From Chaenocephalus aceratus (taxonomy: Eukaryota > Chordata > Actinopteri > Perciformes > Channichthyidae), in assembly GCA_023974075.1 (NCBI GenBank), contig CM043788.1:31711054-31775053 (forward strand): 64,000 bases of DNA, in the 5' to 3' direction. The notes under the pieces are model-generated. The model made no database searches. It had not been told where the DNA came from and was given only the letters and a program-made list of their open reading frames with translations. Made by a program: the position numbers and the translations under genes. The number at the start of each line of letters is the position of its first letter. Position 1 is the stretch's first letter. Of the stretch, positions 23,101-34,030 are shown in pieces.

Positions 23101-23737
23101 CTGCTGGGGCCGAAACCGTGGCTGCTGGGGCCGAAACCGTGGCTGCTGGGGCCGAAACCGTGGCTGCTGGGGCCGAAACCGTGGCTGCTGGGGCCGGAAC
23201 CGTGGCTGCTGGGGCCGGAACCGTGGCTGCTGGGGCCGGAACCGTGGCTGCTGGGGCCGGAACCGTGGCTGCTGGGGCCAGGACTGAGGCTGGAACCATG
23301 GCTGCTGGCGCCTGTACTGGGACCATGGCTGCTGGGGCCCGGGCTCCTTGTCTGGCCTTGCGACGACTCCTCTTAGCAGCCGCCTGAATGCTCCGTGGGC
23401 CTCCATAAGCCTGACGAGTTCCAGCATAAGACTCATGAATAGGAGCCGGAACTGGGACAGAAGCATGGGTTGACCCCAGACGGACCACTCCGAGACGTCT
23501 GTAGTCAGCAGGCTGGAACTCACACCTCCAGAGGAAGTCCAACATCCAGTCAGGTAAGAATTCCACCAAGTCGGGCTTCTCCATCGCCAACCGGTGCGCC
23601 TCTACCAGGGCGGCCTCCTTCAGCCGAACACTGGACGCTTCCTTCCACCAATCGTGGCAACATTCCAAAGGAAAAGAAAAATGTTGCAGCTCCACCTCAA
23701 AAGGATCGTCTGCTGGGTCCATTTCGGGTTGGGTCAT
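20171..23737 (-). CDS. Repeat-rich ORF of the LTR element, unknown function
   Basis: The ATG at 23,737 lies 3 bases inside the 5' LTR; 1,188 codons run to 20,171. Not recognised as gag. Residues about 1-95 are non-repetitive and mixed in composition: MTQPEMDPADD, then SFPLECCHDWWKEAS and LPDWMLDFLWRCEF. A basic stretch (RSRRKARQGAR) leads into low-complexity arrays: a 7-residue AATVPAP repeat, irregular P/S/V-rich segments, then 20-residue repeats of the type PLEVPPSTPLPGVLPTLCPV. Near 20,840 a 7-base shortened repeat unit shifts the frame, so the final about 220 codons are probably not the ancestral C-terminus. The acidic/aromatic head could be a capsid-like or packaging domain (speculation). 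Confidence 0.6.
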   Translation of the reverse strand: MTQPEMDPADDPFEVELQHFSFPLECCHDWWKEASSVRLKEAALVEAHRLAMEKPDLVEFLPDWMLDFLWRCEFQPADYRRLGVVRLGSTHASVPVPAPIHESYAGTRQAYGGPRSIQAAAKRSRRKARQGARAPAAMVPVQAPAAMVPASVLAPAATVPAPAATVPAPAATVPAPAATVPAPAATVSAPAATVSAPAATVSAPAATVSAPAATVPVPAPAAMVPAPVQAPAAMFPAPGPPHTVMIRAPELDHTAMFPAPGPAPAAMVPAPGAPYTAVFPASKLELIDRILASAAMFLASIPVPAARVSAPVLVPAAMVPTPAALVPDPDLVPAATVPSRVPSSGSSSSPLSSFPLEFPLEFPSLVTHLVPPLVSPLVPSLVSVRVPSLFPSQVPSPVPPRVPSRVPSFRPSSPSSSPLSSSPLEFPSLVTPLVPSVVPSRVPSPFPSRVPSPVPPRVPSRVPSSGPSRVPSSGPSSGPSSSPLSSSPLKSPLVFPSLVPSGVPSPVSSRVPSQVSARVPSPFPIQAPTQVPLEVPQNTLLPGVLPTLCPVPLEVPPSTPLPGVLPTLCPVPLEVPPSTPLPGVLLTLCPVSLEVQPSTPLPGVLPTLSPVPLEVPQNTLLPGVLPTLSPVPLEVPPSTPLPGVLPALCPVPLEVPPSTPLPGVLPTLCPVPLEVPPSTPLPGVLPTLCPVPLEVPPSTPLPGVLPTLCPVSLEVPPSTPLPGVLPTLCPVPLEVPPSTPLPGVLPTLCPVPLEVPPSTPLPGVLPTLCPVSLEVPPSTPLPGVLPTLCPVPLEVPPSTPLPGVLPTLCPVPLEVRPSTPLPGVLPTLSPVPLEVPQNTLLPGVLPTLSPVPLEVPPSTPLPGVLPALCPVPLEVPPSTPLPGVLPTLCPVPLEVPPSTPLPGVLPTLCPVPLEVPPSTPLPGVLPTLCPVPLEVPPSTPLPGVLPTLCPVPLEVPPSTLLPGVLPVLCRWRSRRILFCRGSCQPFLLSRWRSRRRLFCRGSCQPFLLSRWRSRRRLFCRGSCQPYIPCRWRFYRGPCQPHVHHRSRRGSCQLLVLFRGGSCRSLSDRLRFLSGRHRVLPDLRNWPISAFLPGLLILSGRHRLEPGPLRAAVFALVPGPLRVAVFALVPGPLRAAVFALVPGPLRAAVFALGPGPLTLPAVAFALGPGSLTLPAAAFGPPWSPPWTLF
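20280..20430. repeat. 36-bp minisatellite
   Basis: About four copies of a unit containing GGGCACGAGGGCGAAGACCG, coding a 12-residue repeat (VPGPLRAAVFAL) on the minus strand. Confidence 0.85.
20640..22150. repeat. 60-bp minisatellite, about 25 units
   Basis: Direct array of a 60-bp unit containing GGTTGGCAGGACCCCCGGCA. Because 60 is divisible by three, long frames are open on both strands. A variant trio (units starting 21,121, 21,181 and 21,241) recurs at 21,781, 21,841 and 21,901, giving a higher-order period of 660 bp (11 units). Confidence 0.95.
22180..22720. repeat. Irregular GAGGGGACTCGA-type tandem repeats
   Basis: Degenerate 12-15 bp units (GAGGGGACTCGAGAGG, GAACTCGAGAGGG) coding Pro/Ser/Val-rich sequence in the minus-strand ORF. 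Confidence 0.8.
23085..23285. repeat. 21-bp minisatellite
   Basis: About nine copies of GCTGCTGGGGCCGAAACCGTG, coding AATVPAP on the minus strand. Confidence 0.92.
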
Positions 23738-23739
23738 TC

Positions 23740-24138
23740 TGTCACGGATGAGTGAAGGAAGCAGGACCCAAATGCAGATAACTTTTGAGAAACCCTTTAT
23801 TTCAAGGATAAAGGATAAATGACAAATACAGAACAGACCAGAACACTCTCCGGTGAACTCCGTCACCAACAAACAATGACCCAACACTGAACACAGAAAG
23901 AGACAAGACTAAATACAAGAAGGGGTAATCATGACAACGAGAAACAGCCGGGCAGGGGAGGAGAAACACAAGGACAACAGGTGAACACAATCGGGTAATC
24001 AGGGAGGGAAACAAACAGAAAGCAGACAGGCAGGAAACGGGGGTGAACACTTAACACAATAAGACAGGAAACCCAAAGACAAGAAAAACACCAACACAGA
24101 CAAAACTACAAACGTGACATAACATGTGAATTGTGACA
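23740..24138 (-). repeat. 5' LTR (in element orientation)
   Basis: The same 399-bp sequence as at 19,513. In element orientation it ends ATCCGTGACA and is followed by GA and then the ORF ATG. No canonical TGG tRNA primer site follows it; self-priming or an unusual primer is possible (inference). Confidence 0.95.
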
Positions 24139-24859
24139 CTACGTCTGTTTCCGGTTATTTTTATTTTGAAATTCAGTTCCTGACGAACACCAAAAAAGAC
24201 CGAGATTATGGAATTAAACCAATAAATAAAAGCAAGGATAATTGTGTGTTATTGGTGAGTAAATAACAGTGTGTTATTTTGAAAAGAATAACAAATTAGA
24301 AGGAAAAAAAGATTTTAAAAATACGAAGCTCTGAGCCTCACAGACGGCAACACTAAAGGTCTACAATAAAGACCTAAATTAATATTTGGGATGTTCTTGC
24401 CTTTAGATTCTCCCAATAAGTCCAAGTACAGAGGGTGACTTTGCTGTGAAAAAACACATTTCCACCAAAAAAACGTTAGCATTCATGAAGTAATCTTCAT
24501 CATAACTAGCAAACTAAACATCATGGACATGTACTGCACAAATAATCAGAAATAAAAACTCATTACTCGCATAAAATGACATCAAAACACATTTTAATGG
24601 CCAAATGAACCTTAAAATAGGCATTTTCCACCGAAAATAACACTAAGGTCGGCCATCGTTGTTGATCACGTGGTCTATGAAGGTCTATGGGACGCCCTGC
24701 CCGTACAAGCCTGACGGTCAAGGGGTCCGCTGTCCGCAATGAAGGTCTATGGGACGCCCTGCCCGTAGAAGCCTCACGGGCAAGGGGTACCCTGTACGTA
24801 ATATAGCGACGGGGAGGGGCCCTGACCGTCCGTCAATATGTGATGGGATGGGAGTGAGA

Positions 24860-24963
<104 letters not shown>

Positions 24964-25089
24964 CTGGCATTTGTTTTCAGAAGATATTATGATATTGTCG
25001 TTCGTTCCGGTGGACACACATATCATGCGCCTTGGTGACCGGACATCTCCTTCATAAAACGAGTAATAGGAGGAATAATCGGGCAGTCC

Positions 25090-25161
<72 letters not shown>

Positions 25162-25168
25162 GTGTGTG
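25090..25168. repeat. TG microsatellite
   Basis: About 39 GT units, 130 bp after the previous array, with one break near 25,160. Confidence 0.97.
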
Positions 25169-25778
25169 AGTGACACGTCCCGCTGCCTCCTGATGCTGCA
25201 GCCATTTCATGAAGTGAAGGAGGTTTTCCTTCTATAAAACAGCTGCAGCAGATACTGTGAGAGTCCCGGACATTAATTCATAGATCAAGGCAGACTGGTT
25301 TACAGACTCTCCTGTTTTGCCAATCCGGTACAAATATCTCTACACCCCTGGCCGACATGTCCTTAAAAGGAAGTCCGATTTTGAAATATATCTCAAATAA
25401 TGTATGCACTGCCATTTCCCCACATAAACACAACAGTCTGCAATGAAGCTGTTGTCTCCTGTGTGCTCCTCTTCCTACTTGGCGAACCGGTAACTTTCTC
25501 GTGCGCACGAGAGGCTGAGACCATAGGCTGATCCGCCGAATCCCTCGGAACATTATAAAAGCCATTTTCAACAGTTTTCTGCTGAAAGTTTAACTAGGCT
25601 AGTGGACGAAATAATAGGACTGGTATAGGTGCGAGAATTAAACACTATTTGAAAAAAGCAGTATGATAAAATATTTTTATATATTTATAATTCTGCAAAT
25701 ATTCCGATAAACTCACAGCTATTTTGCGGCCCGGCAGTAACACGTACCAGGCCGCGGACCGGGGGTTGGGAACCCCTG

Positions 25779-27208
25779 AACTAGACCACTGGTTGTTTAA
25801 CCCGCGCCGCCTAGTGGTTAAAGCACGTTATTGAATTTAGTTGCTGAATAAGTTATATTTGATGAAAACATTTAAATATTAAGAGTAGCCTACATACAAA
25901 ATAGGGGGAAAGTAGAAGGTCAATGATAGAAATATAGAATAGAAAATATCAAGAAGATACTGTAGTGATCTCTACAATAAAACAGTTTAGTGCAGGATGT
26001 CCAAAGATATTAATAGGAGGATGTGCAAAACAGACAAACTAATAAGGCTTTATTTAAATATTAAAGAATACTTTAAGTTAAGGTCTTCTTTTGAATAAGA
26101 AAAAAACGTTGGGGGTATCAACAGATAAATATTAAGTCTGACAAAGTACTTAACGTCTAATGTATTGCATAGTTTATTTTATCAATTGACAATCACCTTC
26201 CCTGAATTTTACTCAGGTGTAAATAAAGTCTGATTTAAGGGTTGTTTATATTTCACATCATTAATCAGAATATGCAAAGTAACAAAAATAAATGTAGTGG
26301 AGTAAAAATACCAGGTTAACCTCTGAATTGTAGTGGAGTAGAACAAAGTAGTACATGCTGCTGCAACAAAAACATTTCCCAACTTGGGATCAATAAAGTA
26401 TATCTTATCTTATCTTAAGATGATCGATGGCTACTGCCATATTTGCAAAATGTGCCTCTGAACCTATACAAGTGCATGTTTCAGGCTTATCAATTAACAA
26501 CAGGAGGGGTCACAGACATAAGACCAGCTGTTAAATAAAGCTATTCTGACCTTAGCTGTCATGCGGGTATATTAATGCTGCCCATTATGGACACAAGCAA
26601 TTTTCACCCATTTATTAATTATATGTTTTATATTTGATAACACCAATGTGTTTTGTATCCCCTAAACCTCCAGGGGTGTAAACAGTTGTAAACAACTGGC
26701 AACTTCTAATTGTGGGAAATACAAAAACGTCTTTTAAAACTACAATTCCAAGTAGAGACGTGCCATAGAACATGTTGCGAAACACACAATAGCCAGCATG
26801 TGTAGTTCTGGGGGGGGGGGGGGGTTGAGCTGGATCCGTTCAAGTCCAGCTTTGGATAGTCTGCCGTGGTTCCATTCCATTTCAAAGAGCTGTTTGACGC
26901 TCAACGTAACCTTGTCGCACTGCCACTCCAACATCCAATCACAGAGCTTGAGGACTAATCACAGGGTTTGTAAAGCCCCGTGATTCTGGGTAGTGTAGTG
27001 TCTTCGGAAACTCTGTAGTGTCTAAACTCCGGAAAAACTATTTGTTTCTCCAAATCGAAGGTTAAAAACACAAAAGCATTGTACACAATTTAAACCAATC
27101 AATATTGTGTAATTAACAAGGATAAACTGATGTTTTTTAGTGGATGAGTAATGCAGATATCACTGTGTAATCATTTGACAGTGAGGGGAATACTTCCGGT
27201 TTTATTAT
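25779..27208. repeat. F family repeat, right arm
   Basis: Continues the repeat interrupted at 11,743. 26,210-27,015 matches 18,895-19,470, and 27,060-27,215 mirrors 10,940-11,080. A LINE-like tail (ACTTGGGATCAATAAAGTAT, then TCTTA repeats) sits at 26,350-26,420 and is absent from the other copy. Confidence 0.6.
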
Positions 27209-27913
27209 TGTTACGTTCCCTATTAGGCTAGGGGAACTAAAGGGAAGAAACACCACCAGATTGGTATTGGTATAATTATAAGTGATTTATTGTAAATTGC
27301 AGCGGTAAACAAAATGGCAGGCAGGCAGCCTGAAACAAACAAAAGGGCCAAAAGGGCACAGGTTGACAGATAACCAAACTAAGGGAGGACTCAAAGGAGT
27401 CTAAAGGCATACAGGGAAAATACATACTAATATACTAAATAGAGAACGAAACAAAACCTCACTTCAAGAGTGGTACAACTAACAAAGGGAGTCTAGACAA
27501 AACACACAGCTAAACTAAAAGGCAACAGTCACAAAATCCTAATCTACTCTAAACACTAACTAAACTACTCTACACTCTAACTAAGCTACTCTAGACACTA
27601 CTAATCACACAAGTTTAACCAGTTAACAGAATTCTCTAAGAGCAAGTAGCGAGAGGCGTCTGTCCACATGTCAGAGCCTCCAGAGTGATGATTGTCCCCA
27701 GCTTTGAAGTCCTCTCCAGCAGGTGTGCGATGGGCTTGCACAGAGATTGGAGAACGTCAGGCCCGGCGTGCTCCAATCAGTGTCCTCGGAAGTGGACCAG
27801 GAGATGACAGCCAATGATGTTGTTGGGGCAACCACACAGCTCATTTGCATAATCCCACACACAGTTGAAAACACTCAGGCAGATTAATGAGCAGACAAAC
27901 AGCATCCGTAACA
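27209..27913 (-). mobile_element. Gypsy-type LTR with adjoining internal remnant
   Basis: A 705-bp LTR-like unit, TGTTACGTTCCC to CATCCGTAACA, with inverted tips TGTTAC/GTAACA. A run of C follows (minus-strand polypurine tract, 27,914-27,927). Beyond this, minus-strand sequence near 28,020-28,045 reads GSENVLADA, similar to the end of Gypsy RNase H. The partner LTR is not in the window. Confidence 0.65.
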
Positions 27914-28199
27914 CCCCCCCCCCCCCTTAAAACACAAACCCACAGTTTTGTGAACCTAACACACGAACAAACTCTTAATAACACACACTAACATCTCAAA
28001 CTCAACCTGGACAAGCATCGGCCAACACATTCTCTGAACCCTTTAATGATGGGTGTCTACTGTGGTAATCCCGCACAATCAGAGCCCAGTACAGGAGATG
28101 CTGATTGTGCTAGACACGCTGGAGCAGAATATAAAGGGGTCATAACAGGCAAACATCACAATTGGCCAAAGACTGGGATCAACATGAATCTTAACATGC

Positions 28200-28547
28200 T
28201 GTAGAGCTAACACCAACACTAGGATCCGATAAACGAGCTGACGCTCTTGGGTTACCGGGAGAGTCGGAAAGTCGAGAGTGTGAAGAAACTTCTGTTCAGC
28301 AATGCAGTGAAAGAATGGAAGCTGGAGTCCGCTTAATCAAACACTGGAGTTTATTGAGAGTCAAACGGCCGGAGCATTTACAAGGTGTCTCTTCATTGAT
28401 AAACCCTGGCAACACTGAGGACAAAATGGCAGGAAGCACCTCTATATGTTAAAAAGGAGGAGCTGATAACCGCGCGCTTTCCCTAATTAGTACCAGACAT
28501 GCTGAAAACAAAGAACGGCCTGTTAAAGCCAACGTTCATGGTCCACA
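28200..28547 (-). repeat. Endogenous retrovirus 3' LTR
   Basis: On the minus strand GTGGGGGAAG (polypurine tract) precedes TGTGGACCATG at 28,547. CTCAATAAACTCCAG near 28,355 provides a polyadenylation signal. The far end of the LTR is not precisely defined and no 5' LTR partner was found. Confidence 0.6.
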
Positions 28548-28557
28548 CTTCCCCCAC

Positions 28558-29426
28558 AGGAAAGGCAGAGCCTCTTGACCTTTGCCCTGTTCAAATTACA
28601 AACAGGACACAAAGGAGAAAAGACTAAAAGTCTCCAAATGCACAGATCACATTAAAATATTCTTTAACAGATCCTTTCTTTTGATCAATTTATTGATAAC
28701 CAATTAACATTAGTCTAAGAATATTTCAGTCACTACTTAAATCAAATAAAACGTCCTCAGAGTTGTGTGGGTTCCTATTACATTAATTACATCAAAAGCA
28801 GATTAAGATCGAAACATTCAACCACAATGGTTGATACAGACAACCACAATAGAAAAATTATCTCTCTTCAGTGTTTGACTTCTTTTGTCAAAAAAGCACA
28901 ATAATAACACACATGCAATACAAAAATATAATAGTAAAATATATGTTTCAAAAACAAGATCTTTTATCATTTATCACTCAGTCAATCTCATTCATCAAAC
29001 ACAAATTCAAAATCAGCTTACATCTCAAAGATTTACTTCAAGGCAATTACTTATTAAAACACAATTAGAATTTAGGATTATAAGAAATCCAATTGAGGTA
29101 TAAAATCAGAATCATAAGAGATCCAGCTAAAATTCCCAGTTAAGGTATAAATTCACAGTGATGAATCGATCAATCTGTAATCTGTAAAGCTACAGTGTCC
29201 TCAATCTTTAACATTACATTACGTTTACTTCAGTACGCTTATTCAAGAGTAAGGCACTTTACTACATACATTTTATTCAAATACATTTGTTCAAAATCTG
29301 AAAAGGAAAAATCAGACATTTTATTGTAACAACCTGAGGAAGGAAAAATCAAAAACATCTGTTCTTTATTCAATGAAAAATCAAAACATCTATTCTTTAT
29401 TCTGAGTGTCAACTTTAATCAATGTA
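28558..29426. other. AT-rich retroviral 3' region
   Basis: Lies between the env remnant and the LTR. It is about 70% A+T with no supported coding frame. Confidence 0.45.
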
Positions 29427-30503
29427 TCAATCGCTGAATGGGGGTACCCATGGTGCAGAAACTGCGTTGGAGACCCATGGGTCTGGAAGCTCGGCATCGT
29501 ACATCAACATTGTGTCATCTACAGTTGAATACCCCACTAGCCTCTGTGGGGCTTGGAGGGCAGTCTTGGCAACCCTGCGTATGGCTAATTTAACTACAGT
29601 GATCAAACAAATCACTAGGATTAGCACAACCAAGATAAACACTGAAACAGTAACAACACATTTAACCAACCCCGCTCCCCAGGATCCAAGGGTTCCACTT
29701 CAATCCCCAAATGTAAACCCATGAGTTTCATGCAATTATTTTATCCCGTTAGCAGTATCATGAACCATATCCATAACCTCAGGTGAGGCATCAGAGACGA
29801 AAGAACAGCTCTCAGTTCCAATCACTTTACATGTGCCCCCCTGGGCAGCTAAGAGGAGATCCAGCGCCATGCGATTCTGTAGTGCTACTGTCCTAACTTC
29901 CTGCAATTCTTTGTGTTCAGCTAACATCGCTGTGTTAGATACATTTATATGATTTTCCACTACTTTGGATAACGCCATGATTTCCTGCTGACTAACATAA
30001 ATGCCGTACCAAGGCAAAAATAGGCTCGCTATCTGTTGTCCTTTTGTAATGGACCTGCTGTTCCTGTGTAGAGAGGGAAATATCGCTGCAATCTCATTAG
30101 CCTCTACTTTACGGATTAAAGGAATTAGGTAGGCTAGATAACAGGTGCCATAAAAAATGTCAAAGGGCACACAGCCATAGGCTCGGTCCCCACAAACTAA
30201 GTAAACTCTCTGTGGGAGGGGAATTCTGGCTAATTTTAACCCTCACTATGATATTACAGTCACTGTGTCTCACATCTGGAGAGGTGTGAGATTCTGCTTC
30301 ATTCTGGAAACAGATGGACACATTCTTCCATTCATGTACTACAATTGGGGGAACATATATTGAACAGTCACGTGTAGGGGGATTGCCTAAGGGTATTGGT
30401 TGCGTACAGTCATGTATTTTAACCTCAATGGAGTCCACTGTTCTGGAGTCAAACCAGGGTACAACTGTCACTAAAGCTTCAACCAACAAAGATGCCATGT
30501 GTG
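29427..30503 (-). pseudogene. Endogenous retroviral env remnant
   Basis: Minus strand. The surface-subunit end (30,503 to about 30,200) is followed, after a frame change, by a transmembrane-subunit ectodomain with heptad-like regions and an immunosuppressive-type segment with nearby cysteines (about 29,820-29,890). In-frame TAA and TGA stops at about 29,736 and 29,700 separate it from a hydrophobic anchor and a cytoplasmic tail (29,669-29,427). The 5' part is missing, cut by another LTR fragment. Order and strand match the gag/pol pieces further right, so it belongs to the same old provirus. Confidence 0.8.
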
Positions 30504-30720
30504 TGTCACGAACGAGCTGAGGACCAAAATGCAGAACACAGGAAACCAGGGATAGTCGGTAACCAGCTTTATTGAAGGCAATAGGCTGGTAGGAGACACA
30601 ACGGCAGATAGTAGGCAAAGGGCTGGTCGGGGACAGGCGAGGGTTCCAGGAGAAAGCAGGACGGGAGTCGCAGGTACAGAACACGATTTGCCCCTTTTTT
30701 TCGTGTTGCACAGCACGATT
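30504..30720 (-). mobile_element. Fragment of a TGTCACG-type LTR
   Basis: Begins TGTCACGAACGAGCTGAGG and has an AATAAA-like TTTATT downstream. The design matches the LTRs at 19,513 and 23,740 (TGTCACG, then GGACC and AAATGCAG), so it is probably a relative. The right end is not defined. Confidence 0.5.
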
Positions 30721-31560
30721 TTAAAAGCAATGTATTTCTACTGGTAATGTGTTTCGTGCCTGCAGGCTGCAGCACGTATTTTTCTCCGGTCGGGTCGTGG
30801 AAGACCGGAAGCTGTGTGGTTCATAAAAACATGTTCTTACTCAATATCAAGCCACAGTTATTGCTTTTATTTTAAATCGTATAATTTTGGACTTTTGTTG
30901 CCGTCTGTGAGGAAAATAAATGGGGCTCAGAGCCTCAGGATACTGAAATCTGTATTTTTTAAATCTTCTTTTCCTTCTAATTTGTTATTCTTTTCAAAAT
31001 AACACACTGTTATTTACTCACCAATAACACACAATTATCCTTGCTTTTATTTATTGGTTTAATTCCATAATCTCGGGCTTTTTTGGCGTCCGTGAGCGAG
31101 TGCTGCTGCAGCTGCTCTCGGCTTCGTCCATACTAATTAATTAATTAATTCATTCAATGCTCGCCGGTTCCGCGGTTCCACATTGTTTGTTGTGAGGATC
31201 TGATATATTTAGTATATTTATATTTTAGTGCGACAGCCAGGGGTGACAGGCGCGTTCGCGTCACAGGCAGCTTGCTGTGCCAGATTGGGTGGTTTTCCGC
31301 ATTATTTTGAAGCCTGTTTACGGTATGTTTTAACTGGGTTTTCGGCTGAAAGGCATATGAAATCTGGCACACTTTTGAACACCGTTATAATACAGTGCTG
31401 AGAATGAACGCACTTTTGAACGCCGTTATACAGCGCTGAGAATGAACGCGTTCTCAATTACGTTCATCTAGCGGAAATACAGTACGTTCAGTTCACGTTC
31501 GCCCAAAATATGAACGCATTCATGAACGATCGTTCATTGAACGCGTTCAGGTACATCACT
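30721..31560 (-). mobile_element. H-related repeat and hAT-like tip
   Basis: 30,840-31,085 is the inverse of 24,170-24,370. Near the right end, GAACGATCGTTCATTGAACG and the terminal GGTACATCACTG at 31,560 (minus strand CAGTGATGTACC) look like a hAT tip. BEL/Pao sequence resumes directly after it. Confidence 0.5.
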
Positions 31561-32373
31561 GTCGGTGGTTGTGTTGGTGAAGATGGGGAGATAGCAGCGA
31601 GGGAAGTTGATGTCAGGGAGATTCTGCAGTTCCAACTCCCATGATTGCCATTTCCTCAATAGGCTTTCTGTCTTAATGACATTATCCCATCCTCTATCCT
31701 GCTTCCATAGATCCTGCACCAGTATTTTTGCACGGGTAGTGAAAGGGATCAGATAGCCTAAGGGGTCATATTGAGATGCCAAGACCTTGTAGATATTTCT
31801 CATTGTTGGTTGGTGGTAAGTGATTGTTCTGTTTTTATAGCCCAGCGTGTCTTTGAGGCAGTTCCATTGAAGGCCCAATGTAGGCTCTTTAGGGTCTCCA
31901 CCCACTGAGAGCCACAACTCGTTAGTCTTGGATTTGGACTCTGTAAGGAGATGTTTTATAACGGATGGATCATAGCTCGCCCACTATCTTATGTCGAAAC
32001 CACCCTCTAAGAACAGAGGTCTCATTTTGTCGATGAGGGACTTTGCTTCTTGGGGGGAGTGAAAGCTTTGGAGGCAGTTATCGACATAGAAACAATTTTG
32101 GACGGATTCAAGGACCTCCTCGTTTCCATCACAATGATCTTTGACATGTTTTTGAACTGCAAAGGTGGCACAGCATGGGCTGCAGGTTGTTCCAAATGGA
32201 AGAACTTGCCATTCATACACCCTGGGTTCCTGTTCGAGCTGCATCCCTCTCCAAATGAAACGCAACAGGGGTTTGTCCTCATTCAAAAGGCGTACCTGAT
32301 GGAACATAGCCTTTATGTCTCCGCAGATGGCAATGGCATTTTGGCGGAATCTGAGGAGTACTCCAATGAGTGA
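31561..32373 (-). pseudogene. BEL/Pao reverse transcriptase fragment
   Basis: Minus-strand frames at 31,984-32,373 and 31,534-31,917 carry BEL/Pao hallmarks: FHQVRL, WQVLPFGTTCSP, the YVDN catalytic box (replacing YxDD) and, in the next frame, YDPLGYLIPFT. A stop near 31,984 and a frame change separate them. RNase H and integrase are missing, cut off by repeats at 31,560. Confidence 0.88.
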
Positions 32374-34030
32374 GGGACAGTGTTGGGTGGGTAACGCGTT
32401 ACAAAAGTAACGGAGTTACAGTAATATATTACTTTTTGCTGTAACGAAGTAATGTAATGCATTACTAATGAAATGTGGGTAATATATTACCCGTTACAAT
32501 ACTCAGTAACGCAGTTACAACACATTTTAACCCGAAATTAAATGGTGTTTTGTTATTTAAGAATGTACTAACATAGCGAGACATTCCGACACCAGACAAA
32601 GTGTGCGGGTAGATTAGTAAACCTGGTGTTTACTCTTCAGGCTTCGCGCCGGGATCTTCGGGGCAGTTGAATGTTATGCACCCTCTATTCAAAAAAGAGA
32701 ACGGAGCGAAAAATACTAACAACAAATTGTGTCAGGTGCGCGTGACCTGCTCCGCTGCGCGTGCATCATTTCCAAAGTGCTTCCACAGCAGTGACACACA
32801 TCTGTGGATAATCATTTATACAAAAATGGTTAAAGCAACCATTACTAAACGCCAGCAACACTGCATCTACTGCAGACATCACGTGACCCTCCGCTGTGGA
32901 CACTAGCTTACTCCAGCCTGACTCGCCGCCCTCAACCCCGGAGCAGCAGTCTTCGTTGCCCGAAACTACGCCGCCCCTCTGCGGCCCGCAGGTGCCAGGA
33001 GACCACGGCAAAACAGAGCCTGCCCAGGTATATCTAAACAAGTACCCGCCTGTACAGTGGGGTTACGTGGTCATTTTTCAGCTCGTGGTATACAAATAGA
33101 CAAGGGCTAGAATATGTGAAAATAGTGCCATATTCTGCCATGCCTGTAGAAATGTTGGGTCAAAAATAATGCATACAATAGCACAGATGCCTTCACCACG
33201 AATGGCTACAAAAAGATCTCATATCCCAAGCTTATCAACAAGCTAATGTTGCAGCTGAAATGTTCTCCAGGTCACAAAGTCAACCTCACATGATGATGTG
33301 ATACCAGTTTTCAAGCACAGTAAATGTTCTCTTCCCAGAGTATATGATGGGACCAAAGTGATGATTTAGTAGGCTACATGGTTTTAATAATACTTTTGCT
33401 TTTCAATGTTTGCCATTTCAAACCATGAGCTGGTTCAAATCATATTTGCCTTGATTTACAAAATGTTCTCATTTGTTTTATCAGTAGCTTTGAAGCTTTT
33501 CTTTGCCATAGTCCACTTTGGACTATATGAAATATTTCAGGATTGCACTTTTAACTCACTTGAAATGTTCTCACTTGCTTGGTTTCAAAACATAACAAAG
33601 GCCATAATCTGTTCATTGGGACCATCAATGCTGTTTCATTGCTGTTGCCGGCCACTACTGCTCATGTAAACCTACTACTGCTGCGCCCCCTGTGATCTCA
33701 GATTCACCCTGAGTCATTTTGTTCTGGAACCGGGCCTGCACACGGCCATATACTAAACACACTACAGAGCCCATTCCGTGTCCTGTTAGTGTTGACTTCC
33801 TCTCTGCCTTCTTCTGGTGATTTATCTGACGTCCAGCGCTCCGTCTTTTAACCTCTTTTCCTTTCTCTTTCTTGATCCTCCTTAGCAACCTTCATTAGAG
33901 TCCTTGACAGTGGTCTGTACTGCTGTATTAACAACGTGTCACATGTTAAGAATTTACAATCAGAATCGAGTATTCAACTAAGCCGTGTAATACAAGTTGT
34001 TAGTAGCCTTAAGGGCCTACACAGTTGTTA
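32374..34030. mobile_element. Repeat insertion inside the BEL/Pao element
   Basis: Begins near CAGTGTTGGGTGGGTAACGCG (about 32,383), a TAACGCGTTAC end common in fish hAT-like elements. It separates the BEL protease from its reverse transcriptase by 1.6 kb. The interior has no recognised coding sequence and the right boundary is uncertain. Confidence 0.5.

Larger units (their letters stand above)
19513..24138 (-). mobile_element. Young non-autonomous LTR retroelement with a repeat-rich ORF
   Basis: Two 399-bp direct repeats (19,513-19,911 and 23,740-24,138), each TGTCACGG...TTGTGACA, appear identical base for base. They are flanked by the 5-bp duplication CTACG. Orientation is minus: the polypurine tract lies directly before the LTR at 19,911 and the ORF follows the LTR ending at 23,740. 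The 3.8-kb interior holds no recognisable gag, protease, reverse transcriptase or integrase, so it must use proteins from another element. The LTR style resembles fish Ty3/Gypsy (inference). Confidence 0.92.

Noticed and set aside
23740..23760. Canonical tRNA primer binding site after the 5' LTR
   Set aside because: The sequence after the LTR end does not start with TGG and I could not match a tRNA 3' end with confidence.
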